Source: Vigna angularis
Taxonomy: Eukaryota > Streptophyta > Magnoliopsida > Fabales > Fabaceae
NCBI RefSeq assembly: GCF_016808095.1
Contig: NC_068979.1
Coordinates: 28,477,960 to 28,541,959, forward strand
Length of the DNA stretch: 64,000 bases
Reading direction: 5' to 3'
Shown: positions 46,901 through 59,659 of the stretch, piece after piece
How the letters are laid out: each line of letters begins with the position of its first letter
Position numbering within the stretch: the first letter of the stretch is position 1
Position numbers and translations under genes: made by a program
Notes under the pieces: generated by a model
The model's input: only the letters and a program-made list of their open reading frames with translations
Told to the model about the DNA's origin: nothing
The model's database searches: none

Positions 46901-49390
46901 CTTTCATTGTTCTGGGGCAAAATTTAACACTTAGTGCACAATAGAGCATATAGAGAAGCTTATTTTATTTTTCTTCTTATTTTCTTTCTCTACAAGTGGT
47001 TTTGGAGAAAATTTCCTAAGTAGACCCTGAATGTAACACCTACATTTTACGTAATAAGCATACCTACAAATTAAAAAGAAAAGGCTGACAAATAAGTACC
47101 TGCCTGAAAGGCGGCATTAAAGTGATCTATTACTTCCTCATCCGAGGACTTAGCACAGCTATCATTGCTTGAGTCAATGTTGGAAGCTTGATCTTCGTTT
47201 CTGTTGTTCAGTCCATAGTTGCACGTATGTAAAGATCCATCAATTTTAGTATTCTTTAACTTTTGTACCAAATGTTTATTTTCCTGTTTTAAAGCAAGTA
47301 ACTGCAAGAAGAACAATGATAGGAAATCCAATGTCCCTGTTAGTGTATAATTCATAAAAAGTTGAATAATAACTCCAGAGTTATTTGAAAAGAAATAATA
47401 AATCGACAAACATAATCATAACTTCAAAATTATCATGTTACATTTTTTCGATTTCTTATTCTGTTCCAAGGAAAAATACTGATTTATTAGCCAAACAAAT
47501 CCAATTGAGTACACATATCTTTAAAGGACCTAAATATTAGTTTTCTCTTAAAGAAACCATTGAAACTAGAGTTCAAAACCCACAAATTTCTTGAGTCATT
47601 ACCTGGTTATTGATGTGCTCCCTTTCAGCAGCTAATTGCATTACCATATCCATGATAAGTTTGGTTTTAGTATCAATTTCTTTTGCCCTTGAAAAACTTG
47701 TATGGCTAGCTTGATCCAAAGATGTTTTCAAGCATATTGTTCTGGACCTAAGGAGATCCAATTCTTTATTAAGTTCTAAGTTTGTTTGAGATAGCACAAA
47801 ACATTTCTCAGCAGCACTTTCATTATTACTTTCGGCTTTTGAAACCTTTGACTTCAGCTCTTCAATTAATATTTCCATATCCCATATAGCTGTGTATAAC
47901 ATGTTCTGCTGTTCTTGACTTGCTTCAGAAGATGCCTTTGCAGTCTGTAGTTGGATATCTAATTCCCTTAGTTGCTTCTCAAGTGAACCAACCTTTTTTT
48001 CTGCAGTGCTAGCACTCCCTTTAAGAAAATTCATCTCTTCAGTAAGTTCCACGTTGGTCTCAGTTAGCTGTGTAACCTTGGCTTCTGCACTCTCAGCCCT
48101 ATTTAATGCAATGTCAATGTTTTCTCTTAGAGACTCAACAAAATTTTCCATTTCAATTTGATGTTCATGGTATGCTTCATTCTCTGCAATCGCATTATTA
48201 ATCTGAAGCTCAAAATCCTTTCTCTCCTTCTCAAGAAATTTCACTTTTTCCCTCAAAGCCAACACATCAGATTTTTCCTTAGTACTCTCGACATTACATG
48301 TCTCAAGCTTATCTAAAGCAGCATCTTTAGCCTTGATTTGCTCCATCAAATTTTGAACTGTTGATCTCAACTCATTTTCTCGTTGCATAGAACTACTGAG
48401 ATTGAACTCAGTTACTTGAAGACGTCCCATTATACCTTTAGAAATCCCCATTAACACCTCTGCAGCATTGTCTGCCTCAAGAAATCTTCCCCAAACTACT
48501 TCTGCTGCTTCTTCCATATAAAATGCCACTTGTTCTGTGTAACGGAGTTTCAACTTTAGGTCCTCATTGTCTTTTGACTCTGCTAACTTCCTTTCAAGAG
48601 CTACCTCCCTCGCAAAAGATTTCTCAAGCATTTGCAGAATATATCTTCGTTGTTCAACCATCTGATAATTGGATTTTGCTTTCACATCTGAAAGTTGACC
48701 ATTTCCTGATAAATTCAAGGCCTTCCCCGTTTCGCCTGTTTACATGGATGACTAAGAAAGGTAAACAGTCATCCCAAACTTGGAAAAGAACTGCACGCTC
48801 AGTATAAATGTCAGAAAAAAAAAATATTTTAGTAAGAATTCCAACTTACAATTCTCATTTCTATAAGCATCCATGGTTTTCTGTAACTGGGATGATTGCA
48901 TTTTCAACTCCATTAACTGCTGTTGAAACTGTTTCACAGACTCTTCGGAGTCATGCAATTTTTTGTCCATCATAAGGAAAACCTCGGTCAAATGTCTGCA
49001 CGAAAATATTTTTTGACGAGCAATAACAATTTCTTCCTGGAGAGCGTCCATGAAACTGTCAAGCTCTCTTACCTCAGAATCCAAAATACCAGCCAATAAA
49101 TCAAATGACATTGCCTTCTCAAATAATTGTGCCAAGATGCTGTTATTCTTTGAATCCATTGCTTCAAGATCACTTTCCTCGCTTAATAAATAAATATAAA
49201 GCACATGCAAATTCATCAGCTTCTCAGTAAAATAGGCTAGTCGATAATCTATTTCCGTTAAAGCTTGCAGGGATAACTCTTCTTGCTCATCGTTTTCTTT
49301 TGTTGAGAAACCCTGAAGTTCGTAGGGTTTTCCAAAAGCTGAATCTACAGCGTAAAAGTGACCTTCATCTTTTTTACCAAATTCATCCAT
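40983..49390 (-). CDS. WIT1: WPP domain-interacting tail-anchored protein (WIT1/WIT2 type)
   Basis: Coding exons on the minus strand are 49417-48850 (ATG at 49390), 48735-47603, 47301-47104 and 41159-40983, encoding about 682 aa, close to Arabidopsis WIT proteins. The N-terminal part (LTEIDYRLAYFTEKLMNLHV, DLLAGILDSEVRELDSFM) matches the family. A long heptad-rich coiled coil follows (about residues 190-570). The C-terminus has a single membrane span (LTFLSVAFFVPLVSVLAIWL) with an 11-residue tail, DKGNIFISESL. In Arabidopsis, WITs sit in the outer nuclear envelope, bind the WPP domain of RanGAP and partner WIPs and myosin XI-i. The reading frame requires the intron 47103-41160 to use a GC donor. 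That 5.9 kb intron holds a copia element and a hAT relic. WIT1 and WIT2 cannot be told apart here. Confidence 0.92.
41921..42027 (+). repeat. 5' LTR with internal deletion
   Basis: It is identical to both ends of the 3' LTR but lacks the middle part. The junction is at CTAG, a tetramer that borders both sides of the missing segment in the 3' LTR, which points to deletion through short homology. Confidence 0.88.
42095..42215 (+). other. GC-rich leader of the copia element
   Basis: An island of 'ccgccgccgcc' and repeated CACCTTCCGGCCACCG words lies in the untranslated leader, strongly contrasting with the AT-rich surroundings. Minus-strand frames across it are shadows. Confidence 0.7.
42289..45627 (+). 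pseudogene. Copia pol frame lacking most of gag, one in-frame stop
   Basis: One frame from ATG 42289 to 45627 is broken once, by TGA at 44125-44127. The first 612 aa start with a serine-rich stretch and go within about 60 residues to the protease motif (VIDSGASDHISG), so most of gag and the zinc knuckle are absent without a frame change. The pre-integrase region (HDRLGHPHLSKL, CQLGKHVRSSF) and integrase (IHSDIWGPS, LRSDNAKEYFS, QQNGIAERKN) follow. The second part (44137-45627) has reverse transcriptase (YVDDIVITGND) and RNase H (YCDADWAGSPIDRRSTTGY, STAEAEYRAMA, HIEIDCHFVREK). The element would need gag from elsewhere. Confidence 0.9.
45635..45859 (+). repeat. 3' LTR, full length
   Basis: It contains three direct copies of a unit of about 36 bp (GGTTACCCTATTTATCATGA...) at about 45679-45770 and the TATA box ATATAAATAG (near 45792) that the 5' LTR lacks. 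Confidence 0.9.
46000..46690 (+). pseudogene. hAT transposase C-terminal remnant
   Basis: Plus-strand text shows HVAGYY-like words, then a 97-codon open stretch (46095-46388) with KRGMYDCLDRLVGD, TPSLWWESYGDEHPKLQRFA and IRVLSLTCSSSRCERH. This is the dimerisation region of hAT transposases (usual SSSxCERNWS). A stop follows at once, and later text (HTKKRNRLQQKNMNDL, then stop) continues the family match in a broken form. It lies in the last WIT intron. Confidence 0.8.
46785..46850 (-). repeat. Inverted copy of the LTR-like block at 29180
   Basis: Its reverse complement reads TAAATGTATTACTAGAAGTT then gttagaagatt, matching about 29198-29250 with one 10-bp unit difference. Confidence 0.6.
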
Positions 49391-50649
49391 TGGTGGTCTG
49401 TAGTTTTTCAGCCTCTCCTGAAAATAAGGTAGAAATGAGACCTTTGGTAGAAGAACAAAGCCACCATACCTATGTACTAATTTAACACACAAAAGAGATA
49501 GCACAATTGTCTAGTTAATTCACGACTTGTTTCTTTCAAGACCATAAAGTAAAAGAACAAAGGCAAAGCACGAGAAATGAGGAATAAGATAAATTAATAA
49601 AAAAACCAATTTTCATCATTTTCAAATACATAATTACGTGTTGAATAACAAGTAAAATATTTAAAGCATATATTATCCCTTCAACGTAATTAATTATATA
49701 GTAAATATTTTATTATTATTAATGTATATTAAAAGGTAAGTTTTTAATATAATCAATTATATATATTAAAGAATTAATAATATTTATGTTTTTTTGTTAT
49801 CATAAAATAATATTATTAGAATAATCAGTAAAAGTAAAATATTTAAAAATAAGTAGTTATATTTTTTTATTCTAAATAATATTACTTTTTCTTTATGTTA
49901 TTTTACTTAATGCTCGATCATCCAATACAAACGAAGTGTAAGCCAATGTCTCAAAAGTACTAACACTAATAAAGTAAAGCAACAATAGTTAGCATTTGGT
50001 AATTAGCATGCAATAGTTCAGATATTTTCTATCAACAAAAAGGATATATTTGATATAGAAGTACCTAAAGTGCTCCAAACCATATACAACTTATATACAA
50101 CCTATGATTAAGTCTTCATTGTTCCACATCCATAAGTCCTTCCTTTCTTTATGTAATAAAATTCTTTGAATCTCTTGCATGAACACATCAACTTGATCTT
50201 TTTCCCACTCAAACCATTCCCATCTCCACTTCATACACCACTCCCATGTACTCTCATTCCATCTTCCAACCTCCCCAACTTTTCATTTTGTTATTCAAGT
50301 TTGCATATAATCAAGGGAATCTCAACTGAAGTGGTTCCTCACCTTTCCACACACATCACAAAATTCATTATTTGATCTAGGTCTCTCATTCAACCATGTC
50401 CATTATCCATACTTGCAGCCTAGTATTTCCTTCCACTAACCTTGGTTTTTCACTCCTAGTCTTCACTTCCACTCTGCGAGCAGGGCACTTTTAAATTTGT
50501 TTATAATTCCTGGTCCTCTTTCCTCCTTTGGTTTATATGTGTTCTCCCTTTCAATTCACGTTGTATTCCTACCTTGTGATCCCCAGCCTCAAAGAAAGTT
50601 CCACTGGAGCCTTTAAAAAGGACAGATAGTACAAGGAAATTGTTGTACT

Positions 50650-51200
50650 AACATTTTTATTAGGCACACCGGTCCGCAAAAGACAAATCTTCCTTTCCAC
50701 CAAGACAATCTTTTCTTGATTTTATTCTCAACCGGCACCAAAAGATTTGCTTCGTAGGATTTTTCCCAACAATAATTCCCAGGTATGTGAAGGGTACATT
50801 TATTATCCTGCAGTTTAATATTTTGGAGTACCTATCTAGTTCCCCTTTGTCTATACCCAACTCCCCAACCTTACTCTTACGGAAGTTAACCATAGGCCTA
50901 ATGCAAATTCAAAACATGTCATCTGCAAATTGCAACATATTCACTTCTAATTCATTTTTCCCCACCTTCAAACCTTCTAGCATAATTTTCTCAGTAGCCT
51001 GTCTATCCAACCCAGCCAACCTTTCCATAACAATTAAGAACAAAAGAGGTGCTAACGGGTCCCCTTGTGTTAATCCTCTACTTGGTTTAGACTCTTTAGA
51101 TGATTTTCTGTTCACTAGAATCGATATGGTGGATGATTCCGTACATCCCTCCATCCATGTAAACAATTTACTACAAAAGTCTAGTCTTTCTTTCTAACAT
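50650..51200 (-). pseudogene. LINE (L1-like) reverse transcriptase remnant in the WIT leader intron
   Basis: Minus-strand frames 51166-50909 and 50893-50660 give SRGLTQGDPLAPLLFLIVME, a FADDMF box (YADD position), then RKSKVGELGIDKGELDRYS and FTYLGIIVG. This is the usual order of plant non-LTR reverse transcriptase around its active site. A stop and frame change fall just after the FADD box. Both ends are missing. Confidence 0.85.
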
Positions 51201-51959
51201 GTACTAAAGGAAATCTCAACTCATAGAGTTGTAAACTTTTTCTTAATCCACTTTTACAATCACACATTTCTCCTTTTTACATGTAGCCTCTTCCACTTCT
51301 TCATTCTAAAGTTCACATTATTCCTCATAAATCTAAACTAATTTGATCATTTATAAAAGGCTCAGAAAGAAGAATTTGATGAAGGTGCAGTGAGGAATTT
51401 GTATGCTCTCATTTATTTTCAGTATTCACTGAAAACATATAAAGAAAGTCTTGGTAAGAAGAATTTGATATCATGAGGAATTTGTATGCTCTTATTCACT
51501 GAAAACATAAAGAGAAAGTATCGGTATCATCATGATTCCCTTCTATTTCCCAATGAGAAAAACATATAAATTGATGTTGTTAACAAGCCTGTAAGATATC
51601 AAAGAAATGCACAAAAAGAGAAAAAGTGAAGTGCAAGATGCTTGGTAGCAGAAGAATTTCTTTTAATTAGAATGGTAGTAATTTTAAGAATCAATTAAAC
51701 TTGTTTGTTTCTTTACAAGTTGCTTTTATTCACCTCTAGGTTTCATATGAATTTCAAGAACCCAAAACATGTAGCATTTCATCCTATACTAACCTCGCCT
51801 TTTTCCTTTTCCTGGTATCACGGGACTCGAGATATATGGTAAAAAGATAAAAGTAGAAACATCTAAGGAATTTGGTTGCCTGGTTTCTTTTTCTACAACT
51901 CACTACTAGTTGTCATCTTCTTCCCCTCTTCTAATTAATTAAAAAATAATTACCAACAG

Positions 51960-52062
51960 AAACACCACAACCAAAATTATAAAAATTGAGCTTATGCAAT
52001 ATTTCCTCTTCACAACCAAAATTATAAAAATTGAGTCGTATGCAATATTTCCTCTTCACCTC
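51960..52062 (+). repeat. Tandem duplication of 48 bp
   Basis: CAACCAAAATTATAAAAATT followed by 'gag...tatgcaatatttcctcttcac' is present twice, nearly identical, inside the WIT leader intron. Confidence 0.85.
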
Positions 52063-52505
52063 TTCAAGCTCTTTAAACATCCATAGCACAAGACAAGAAA
52101 AGTTGAAACACAACAGTAGTTCAACTAAAAATACATTTCATTTCGTTTCAAACAGAGCCAATTTCACAACTGAAACACCTATTCCGAATTCCTTCCTATC
52201 TTAAGAACATAAACCATAGGATAACCTGAGTTTCCTAACAAAATCAACACACAACACAAATCCTTCATGATAACCCCAAAATCGCCACAATAAAATTGCA
52301 CATTCAGTTTACATCAATAAGAATGTAAAATTTAAAGAAACAAACCCCCACCCCAGTGACTATCCTCAACAAAGCTCCTAACTTGATCATTCCAAAACAT
52401 GAAATGCTAAGAAAAGAATGAACCGCTCCATTTCCAACAATGGAGCACATAAGGCCCAAAAGTCGCACTAAATTATAAAGTGGGAACTAAGAAATTGAGT
52501 CATAC

Positions 52506-52656
52506 CTTTGTCAAAATGCTTCGGGGTCTTCGTATTAGTTCGCTCTGATGATAATATTGAAGAAACTTGACTTAACAAAAGCCCACATGAAAATTCTGCT
52601 AGATAGTGTTTCTGAGCCTCCTAACTACCACTCATTTTGAAATTACTGTTATATAA
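52506..52656 (-). promoter_or_regulatory. Predicted promoter and 5' UTR exon of the WIT gene
   Basis: On the minus strand, TTATATAA (52656-52649) is followed by a leader ending at a strong donor ACAAAG|GTATGA (52506/52505). Spliced to the acceptor at 49418, it has no ATG in frame with the coding exon and an in-frame TAA upstream. Translation therefore should start at 49390 in the next exon. The leader intron would be 3.1 kb. Confidence 0.5.
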
Positions 52657-54359
52657 GGGTCACTTTTCCCATTCCTCAAAGCAAAACTAAATAAATGAAG
52701 GTATTTCTTCTGTTCCAACCTGTGTTGATCGATGAGGTGTAAGAGGAAGAACCAAAAGTGCAAAAAGCAAAGTGGTCAACCTAGTGCGGGGGAGCGCTGT
52801 TTGTTGCGATCTGACAAATCAAAGACCTGAATTGGGGTGTACATTAATATTGACTTCGAATAATTGGGTTTGAGAAACAACACAAAACAAAGCTGTACTC
52901 ACAACTAGATAGATAAGACACAAACCAATGGCTAAGACCAAAGGTTAAGTGTTTTTGTCTTTGTGGGTCTATCAGGGTTCAGGCTGGATTCAGACAACTT
53001 TGGTTTGTTTTCATCATTGTTGTTTTTAATGCTATATATAAGATGTTTCAATTTCATATTGGGTATATTTGTAAAAAGTGTAATGTGTGATTAATTAAAT
53101 AAATAAAAACTTAATTAAGTTTTGAGTACATGATCATTTTTGAAATTCTCTATTTAGTTTCTATTAAATTTTTCAGATCCTCAAAATTTTAAAATATTTT
53201 AATTAAATCTCTTAAATTTTTCTTAAATATGTGATATAATAGTTTCTTGCACAGTTATTTTCTCTAAATATGGTCATATAGTATTTTGTTATAAGAAAAT
53301 ATGAACATTACAATTATTGTTTGAGAATTTGTTATATTTAAAGAAAATTACTTTTAAATTTAACTAAACTTATAAAATTACAAAATTTAAAATCACAAAA
53401 TTATTAAATTATAAAATTAAAATTATAAAAATATAATCTATAAAATTATAAGATTATAAAATTTTAAAGTTATAAAATTATAAAGTTTATAGAAAAAAGA
53501 AGAGTTCCTATTAAATTTTTTTATTTATTGATAATTTTATAATTATAAGGTTATGATTTTATCCAATTTACATCTTTTATTCTTTGGAACATGAACAATT
53601 TGTTGATGATAATGTTTATAATTTTATTGTTATTGAGACACATGGGAGAAGCTTATGAGATAAATTTAAGTCTTAGTATGCTTCTAAGTTAAAAACTAGC
53701 AAATTGTACTTATTAAAAAATTTTGTAAAGTTAAAATAAAAGAAAGAAACTCTTCTTTCAAATCACTTAATTTCATCGCTTAATTTGAGAGATGTTAGGA
53801 TCAAATACCAGGTTTTCTATTGTTTCAAAGACACCATGATGTACAAATGCATGCTCCAACATAACATATTTAATGAGTTATTGTAACTTTAGTATTCCAT
53901 TTGTTTGTTCTGACATTTTCCAAAGGAGGATGAATTGAAATCATATTCGAAAATGTTACTTCATACACTTTTGTTTCTTTTCATGTAGTTTTTTCCAAAT
54001 TTGATAGATTATTGAATAACTCATAATTATTAGAAAATAACTCATAATTTTACAAATAAAATAAATTTATAATATAATTAAGTATATATTTGATCTTATT
54101 ATTTTTTAAATTAAATTAAATTTAAAATCATTTAAACTTGTTTTAATAAAGTTTATTGAAATTTATTATTTTTAAATTTATTTTATTATCAGTAATCAAA
54201 TCTCTACTAAAGTATTTATTAATGTATAGTTTTTGGTAACCAATTCTCTAGTCTCATCTTTAGAATATATATAACTCTACGTTAGTCAATATCTTTTAGT
54301 GGAGATGAGGTTGGGTTATTGAGATTCCTTCATATGTGGAAAATAAGCTACAATAATGT
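52657..54359. other. AT-rich spacer between the WIT promoter and the heptamer array
   Basis: No ORF, RNA or transposon signature is visible. About 53370-53500 is simple A/T sequence with recurring 'aaattataaaatt'. Confidence 0.6.
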
Positions 54360-57300
54360 AACCTTGTAACTCGTAATCTCACATGTAACTTGTAACTTAT
54401 AACTTGTAACATATAACTTGTAACTTGTAACTTCTAACTTCTAATTTCTAACTTCTAACATGTGACTTGTGACCAGTAACCTATAACTTGTAACCTGTAA
54501 CATGTAACATGTGACCTGTGACCTTTGACTTGTAACATGTGACCTATAACCTGTGGCCTATAACAAGTAACTTGTATCATGTAACATGTATCCTGTATCC
54601 TGTATCATGTAGCATGTAGCATGTAACATGTATCTTGTAACCTGTATGCTATAACATGTATCCAATAAATGTAATCTATAACATGTAACCTATAACCTAT
54701 AACATATATGTTGTATCATGTATTTGTAACCTATAACCTATAACCTGTAACCTATAACATGTAACGTTTAACCTGTAACCTGTAACCTGTAACATTTAAC
54801 CTGTAACCTTTAAATTTAACCTGTAACATTTAACTTGTAACTTGTAATATGTAACATATAACATGTAACCTGTAACCTTTAACATGTACCCTGTAACATA
54901 TAACCTGTAACTTGTAACTTGTAACCGGTAACATGTAACTTGTAACCTTTAACCTGTAATCTTTAACCTGTAACCTGTAAACTACAACCCATAACCTGTA
55001 ACCTATAACCTATGACTTGTCACTTGTAACTTGTAACATATAACCTCTAAGTTATGACCTGTGACCTGCGACTTGTAACCTGTAACATACAACCTGTAAC
55101 CTATAACATGTAACCTATAATTTATAATTTCTAAATTATAACCTGTAACCTGTAACATGTAACCTATAACTTGGAACATGTAACCTATACACTGTAACTT
55201 GTAACCTATAACCCGAAACCTGTAACATGTAACCTATAATTGGTAACATGTAACCTATAACCTACAACCGGTAACCTGTAACCTACAACTCGAACCTACA
55301 ACCAGAACCTGTAATCTATAACCTCTAACTTATAACCTCTAACCTCTAACCTATATCCTATAACCTGTAACCTGTAACCTGTAACCTGTAACCTGTAACC
55401 TGTAACCTGTAACCTGTAACCTGTAACCTGTAACCTGTAACCTGTAACCTGTAACTTGTAACCTGTAACCTGTAACATGTAACATGTAACCTATAATTTG
55501 TAACCTGTAACCAGTAACATGTAATCAGTAACTTGTAACCTTTAACCTCTAACCTACCCTAACCTGTAACCTACCTCTAACCTATACCCTGTAATCTGTT
55601 ATCTGTAACCTGTATCCTGTAACCTATAACTTGTAACATTTAACCTTTAACTTTGTAACTTGTAACTTATAACCTGTACCCTATAACTTTTAACCTATAA
55701 CATGTAACTTGCAACTTCTAACTTGTAACCTACAACTGGTAACCTGTAACCTATAACCTGTAACCTATAACCTGTAACCTATAACCTGTAACCTATAATC
55801 GTTAACCTGTAACCTATAACATGTAACCTGTAACATGTACTGTAACCTATAACCTCTAACCTGAACCTATGACCTGTAACATATAACATGTAACATGTAA
55901 CTTGTAAACTGTAAATTGTAACTGGTAACATGCGACCTGTAACATATAACTTGTAACCTATAACTGGTAACCTGTAATCGGTAACCTGTAACCTGTAACC
56001 TGTAACCTGTAACCTGTAACCTGTAACCTGTAACCTGTAAGATGTAACATGTAACATGTAACCTGTTACTTGTAAATTCTAACCTGTAACCTGTAACCTG
56101 TATCATGTATCGTGTAACTTGTAACCAGTAAAGTCTAACATGTAACCTGTAACCTGTAACCTATAACTTGCTACCTTCAACCTGTAACTTGTATCATGTA
56201 ACCTATAACGTGTAACATGTAACCTATAACATTTAACCTTAACTTTGTAACGTGTAAATTATAACCTGTACCCTATGACGTGTAATGTGTAACCTGTAAC
56301 ATATAACTTGTAACCTATAACAGGTAACCTGTAATCGGTAACCTGTAACCTTTAACCTATAACCTCTAACCTCTAACCTGTAACTTGTAACTTGTAACCT
56401 GTAGCCTGTAGCCTGTAGCCTGTAGCCTATAGCCTATAGCCTGTAGCCTGTAGCCTGTAGCCTGTAGCCTGTAGCCTGTAGCCTGTAGCCTGTAGCCTGT
56501 AGCCTGTAGCCTGTAGCCTGTAGCATGTAGCTTGTAGCATGTACCATGTATCTTGTACCCTATACCCTATAGTCTGTCGTTTGTACCTTGTACCCTCTAA
56601 CCTGTAACCTATAACCTGTAGCATGTAGCTTGTAGCCTGTAACTTGTAACCTATAAACTCTAACCTGTAACCTGTAACTTGTAATCTGTAACCTGTAACC
56701 TGTAATCTGTAACCTGTAATCTGTAACCTGTAACCTGTAACCTGTAACCTATAATATTTAACCTTAACTTTGTAACTTGTAACTTATAACATGTACCCTA
56801 TGACGTGTAACGTGTAACCTGTAATATATAACTTGTAACCTATAACTTATAACCTGTAACTAGTAACCTATAACCTGTAACCGATAACTTGTAACCGGTA
56901 TCATGTAACCGGTAACCGGTAACCTGTAACTGGTAACCTGTAACCTATAACCTGTAGCCGATAGCCTATAGCTTGTAGCCTATAGCCTATAGCTTGTTGC
57001 TTGTAGCCTGTACCTTGTAGCCTGTACCTTGTACCCTGTATCCTGTACCCTGTACCCTGTAATCTGTAACCTATAACTTGTAACATGTAACTTATAACCT
57101 GTAACTTGTAACATGTAACTTATAACCTGTAACTAGTAACCTATAACCTGAAACCTGAAACAGGAACCTAGAACCTGCAACCCTCAACTTGCAACTTAGA
57201 ACCTAAAACCTGCAAGTTGCAACCTGCAACCTGGAACTTGGAACCTGGAACCTGAAACTTGGAACCTGAAAATTGCAACTTGTAACTTGATGCAACATGC

Positions 57301-57545
57301 AACATGTAGCCTGCAACCTGCAACCTGCAACCTGCAACCTGTAACCTGCAACCTGTAACCTGTAACTTGAACCTGTAACCTGCAACCTGTAGCTTGTAGC
57401 CTGCAACCTGTAGCTTATAGCCTGCAACCTGTAGCTTGTAGCCTGCAACCTGCATTGTAACATGTATTGTGTAACATGTATCCTGTAACATGTATCCTAT
57501 AACATGTATTCTATAACATGTATCCTTTAACATGTATCCTTTAAC
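54360..57545. repeat. Heptanucleotide satellite-like array, consensus TGTAACC
   Basis: For almost 3.2 kb the sequence is made of 7-bp units of the form TGTAACC, with variants TATAACC, TGTAACT, TGTAACA, TGTATCC, TGTAGCC and TGCAACC. Homogeneous stretches occur at about 55366-55455 and 55978-56038 (TGTAACC), 56398-56522 (TGTAGCC) and 57300-57360 (TGCAACC mixed). Three units make 21 nt, so minus-strand frames give endless LQVTGYR-type heptads; these are not proteins. Plant telomere repeat is also 7 bp (CCCTAAA) but of different sequence, so this is not an ordinary interstitial telomere. Confidence 0.97.
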
Positions 57546-59640
57546 CTAGATCGATTCATCATATTACACTCATAGATACTATTTTAGCACAACAAACATA
57601 ATCTAAGCAATTTCTAGTTTCTCTTACCTCACAAGAAAACTCTCATCTCAAAGAACGTTCCATTGATACTTGAAACGTAAGGAATCTATAGACGAACCTA
57701 TGAAATACCAAATTAAAAATGGATAGAGTCCTTAGAACTCTAGATAAACCAAGAATGATTAGGACAAACATGATTACACATGCAAAGACACTAGATTCTT
57801 TTAAAATCTAATTAAGAATGAAGGAGGAAAAGGAGTAAAAAGTTACTTGCTCTATGATAGAAATTGATCAGCTAAAATTGTAAACCTTGATACCGTGATC
57901 GATTATACACCTGATCGTCAAATATATTACTCAAGAATAAGAACTTTTAAAGAGAAGGTAGAGAACTCTAGAAAAGTAGTTTGTAGAGACATAATACGTT
58001 TTAAAATAATGAAACTCGTTTATAACAAAACTATTTCTAATAAAACCATTTAATATTAAAATAACTTAGTCTCACTATTTTTAGACTACCACCACTACTA
58101 AAATACTATTCTTTTGGAGTTTACACATAAAATATCCTATTTTTAAAATATTGATTTATAAATAGCTTCATATTACATTAGCTTTTCTAAATCATTATTT
58201 AAAAATAACAAATATTAATTTAAAACTTATGCTAAAGTAGTCTTTCGTTAAAGATAATTACTTGTTAATATTATATAAAACAAACAAAATATTTTTACAC
58301 ATTTTATATTCTACCTTTTAAATTTCTGAAAAATTAACTTTTTTGTTAAATATACGATATTATTTTTAAAGAAATCTTTTTTAAAAAAAATATTATATCT
58401 CAATTTGAAATTTTTGATTTTTTTTTGAAACGCGTGATATTATTTCTAAACCAAACAAAAATTTTATTACAAAGTGAAGATTTGAATAATAATACTAGGA
58501 AAATATTATAATTTAAATATGAGACACACTTCAGTTAAAATTAATTATTTTAAAACACTTCTACCTATAAACATCATTGCTTGAAAATATTACTATTTTA
58601 AAAATAAACAAAATATTGAAAATCATATTTCAATTTCAAATTTCTATAAAACTAAAAAGGTTTTCCTTTTAGAAGAAAAATCCCATCTTTTACTCTACAT
58701 CAATATAATATTAACGGATTAGTCAAAATCTATTTTGAGGTGAAGCTTTTTGTGTTGTGAGGGTTGCAGTAAGGGGAAACATGCATGGGATGATATGATA
58801 GAATAACATCGGTGGCGATTCCCATGCACTGTAACAATTACAAGTTTTTCCAATCAAAGGATGGGTGTGCGATAGTGTTCTAGTTCATGGTTTAAGTGGC
58901 CTCATACCAGAGTATTCAAGTTTTAGTCCCTCTTCTAGATTTGAGCTATCTTCTACTTACAGGGTCATTCTCCTTAAAAACACTTGATACTAAAGATTTG
59001 GAGTACTACAAAACAAACTCATGAGCCTAAAAATTTATAGTATTAGAAAACAAACTCTTGAAACTAAAAACTTGGAGTACTAGAAAACAAACTCCTGATG
59101 CTAAATCTCGTAGAATATTTTTTCTAGAATCGATGTGAATCTTTTTCTTAGATTAGCATAGGTCAACCTAGACATAATTTATAATTCCATTGAGACAGAA
59201 TAATTACTTATTTCAAACTTTTAAGATTCAGGTTCTGATCAACGATTGTTGGATTTACCAAATCAACATAATTCATTGAGAACTATTTATGCATTAATTT
59301 ATAATTTTAAGAAATATTAGACAATTATATACAATAATGAAAAATATTTTTGAAATTAACATAAAACACTTAAAATCACTATTGACATATGTATACTAAA
59401 TTTTCAAGTCAAACATAATAAGTAATAACTAATATTAGTTTTTAAATGATGTAAAAAAAGAAAGAAAAAAAGATGTTACGATAGGTTCCCTCAAAATGTT
59501 GATTTTATTTTTTGGCCTTAGTAAATTCTGAATTTAGATTTTTGTTGAGTTTTAGATGTTGTCCTTCGTAAGTCTTCAAAATATATCAATAGACACTGAT
59601 GTTTTAACATGTATTAAAAAAATTAATATACCAAAAACTT
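57546..59640. other. AT-rich gene-free region
   Basis: No coding sequence is visible. A 41-bp unit repeated three times is at 58978-59105 (separate entry). Nothing else can be supported. Confidence 0.6.
58978..59105 (+). repeat. Three copies of a unit of about 41 bp
   Basis: The words 'ttgatactaaagatttggag', 'ttgaaactaaaaacttggag' and TACTAGAAAACAAACTC recur with small changes. Confidence 0.65.
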
Positions 59641-59659
59641 AGCCGACTGAACTGGTACA

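Noticed and set aside
47071..47409. Initiation at the N-terminus of the 112-aa minus-strand frame
   Set aside because: The part above 47301 is intron; the true exon is 47301-47104, which continues the WIT frame.
55296..57533. Minus-strand frames with LQVTGYR or LQATGYR heptads
   Set aside because: They arise because three 7-bp units make 21 nt; there is no start context, splice pattern or codon bias of a real gene.
54360..57545. Interstitial telomere repeat
   Set aside because: The consensus is TGTAACC, not CCCTAAA/TTTAGGG; only the 7-bp period is shared.
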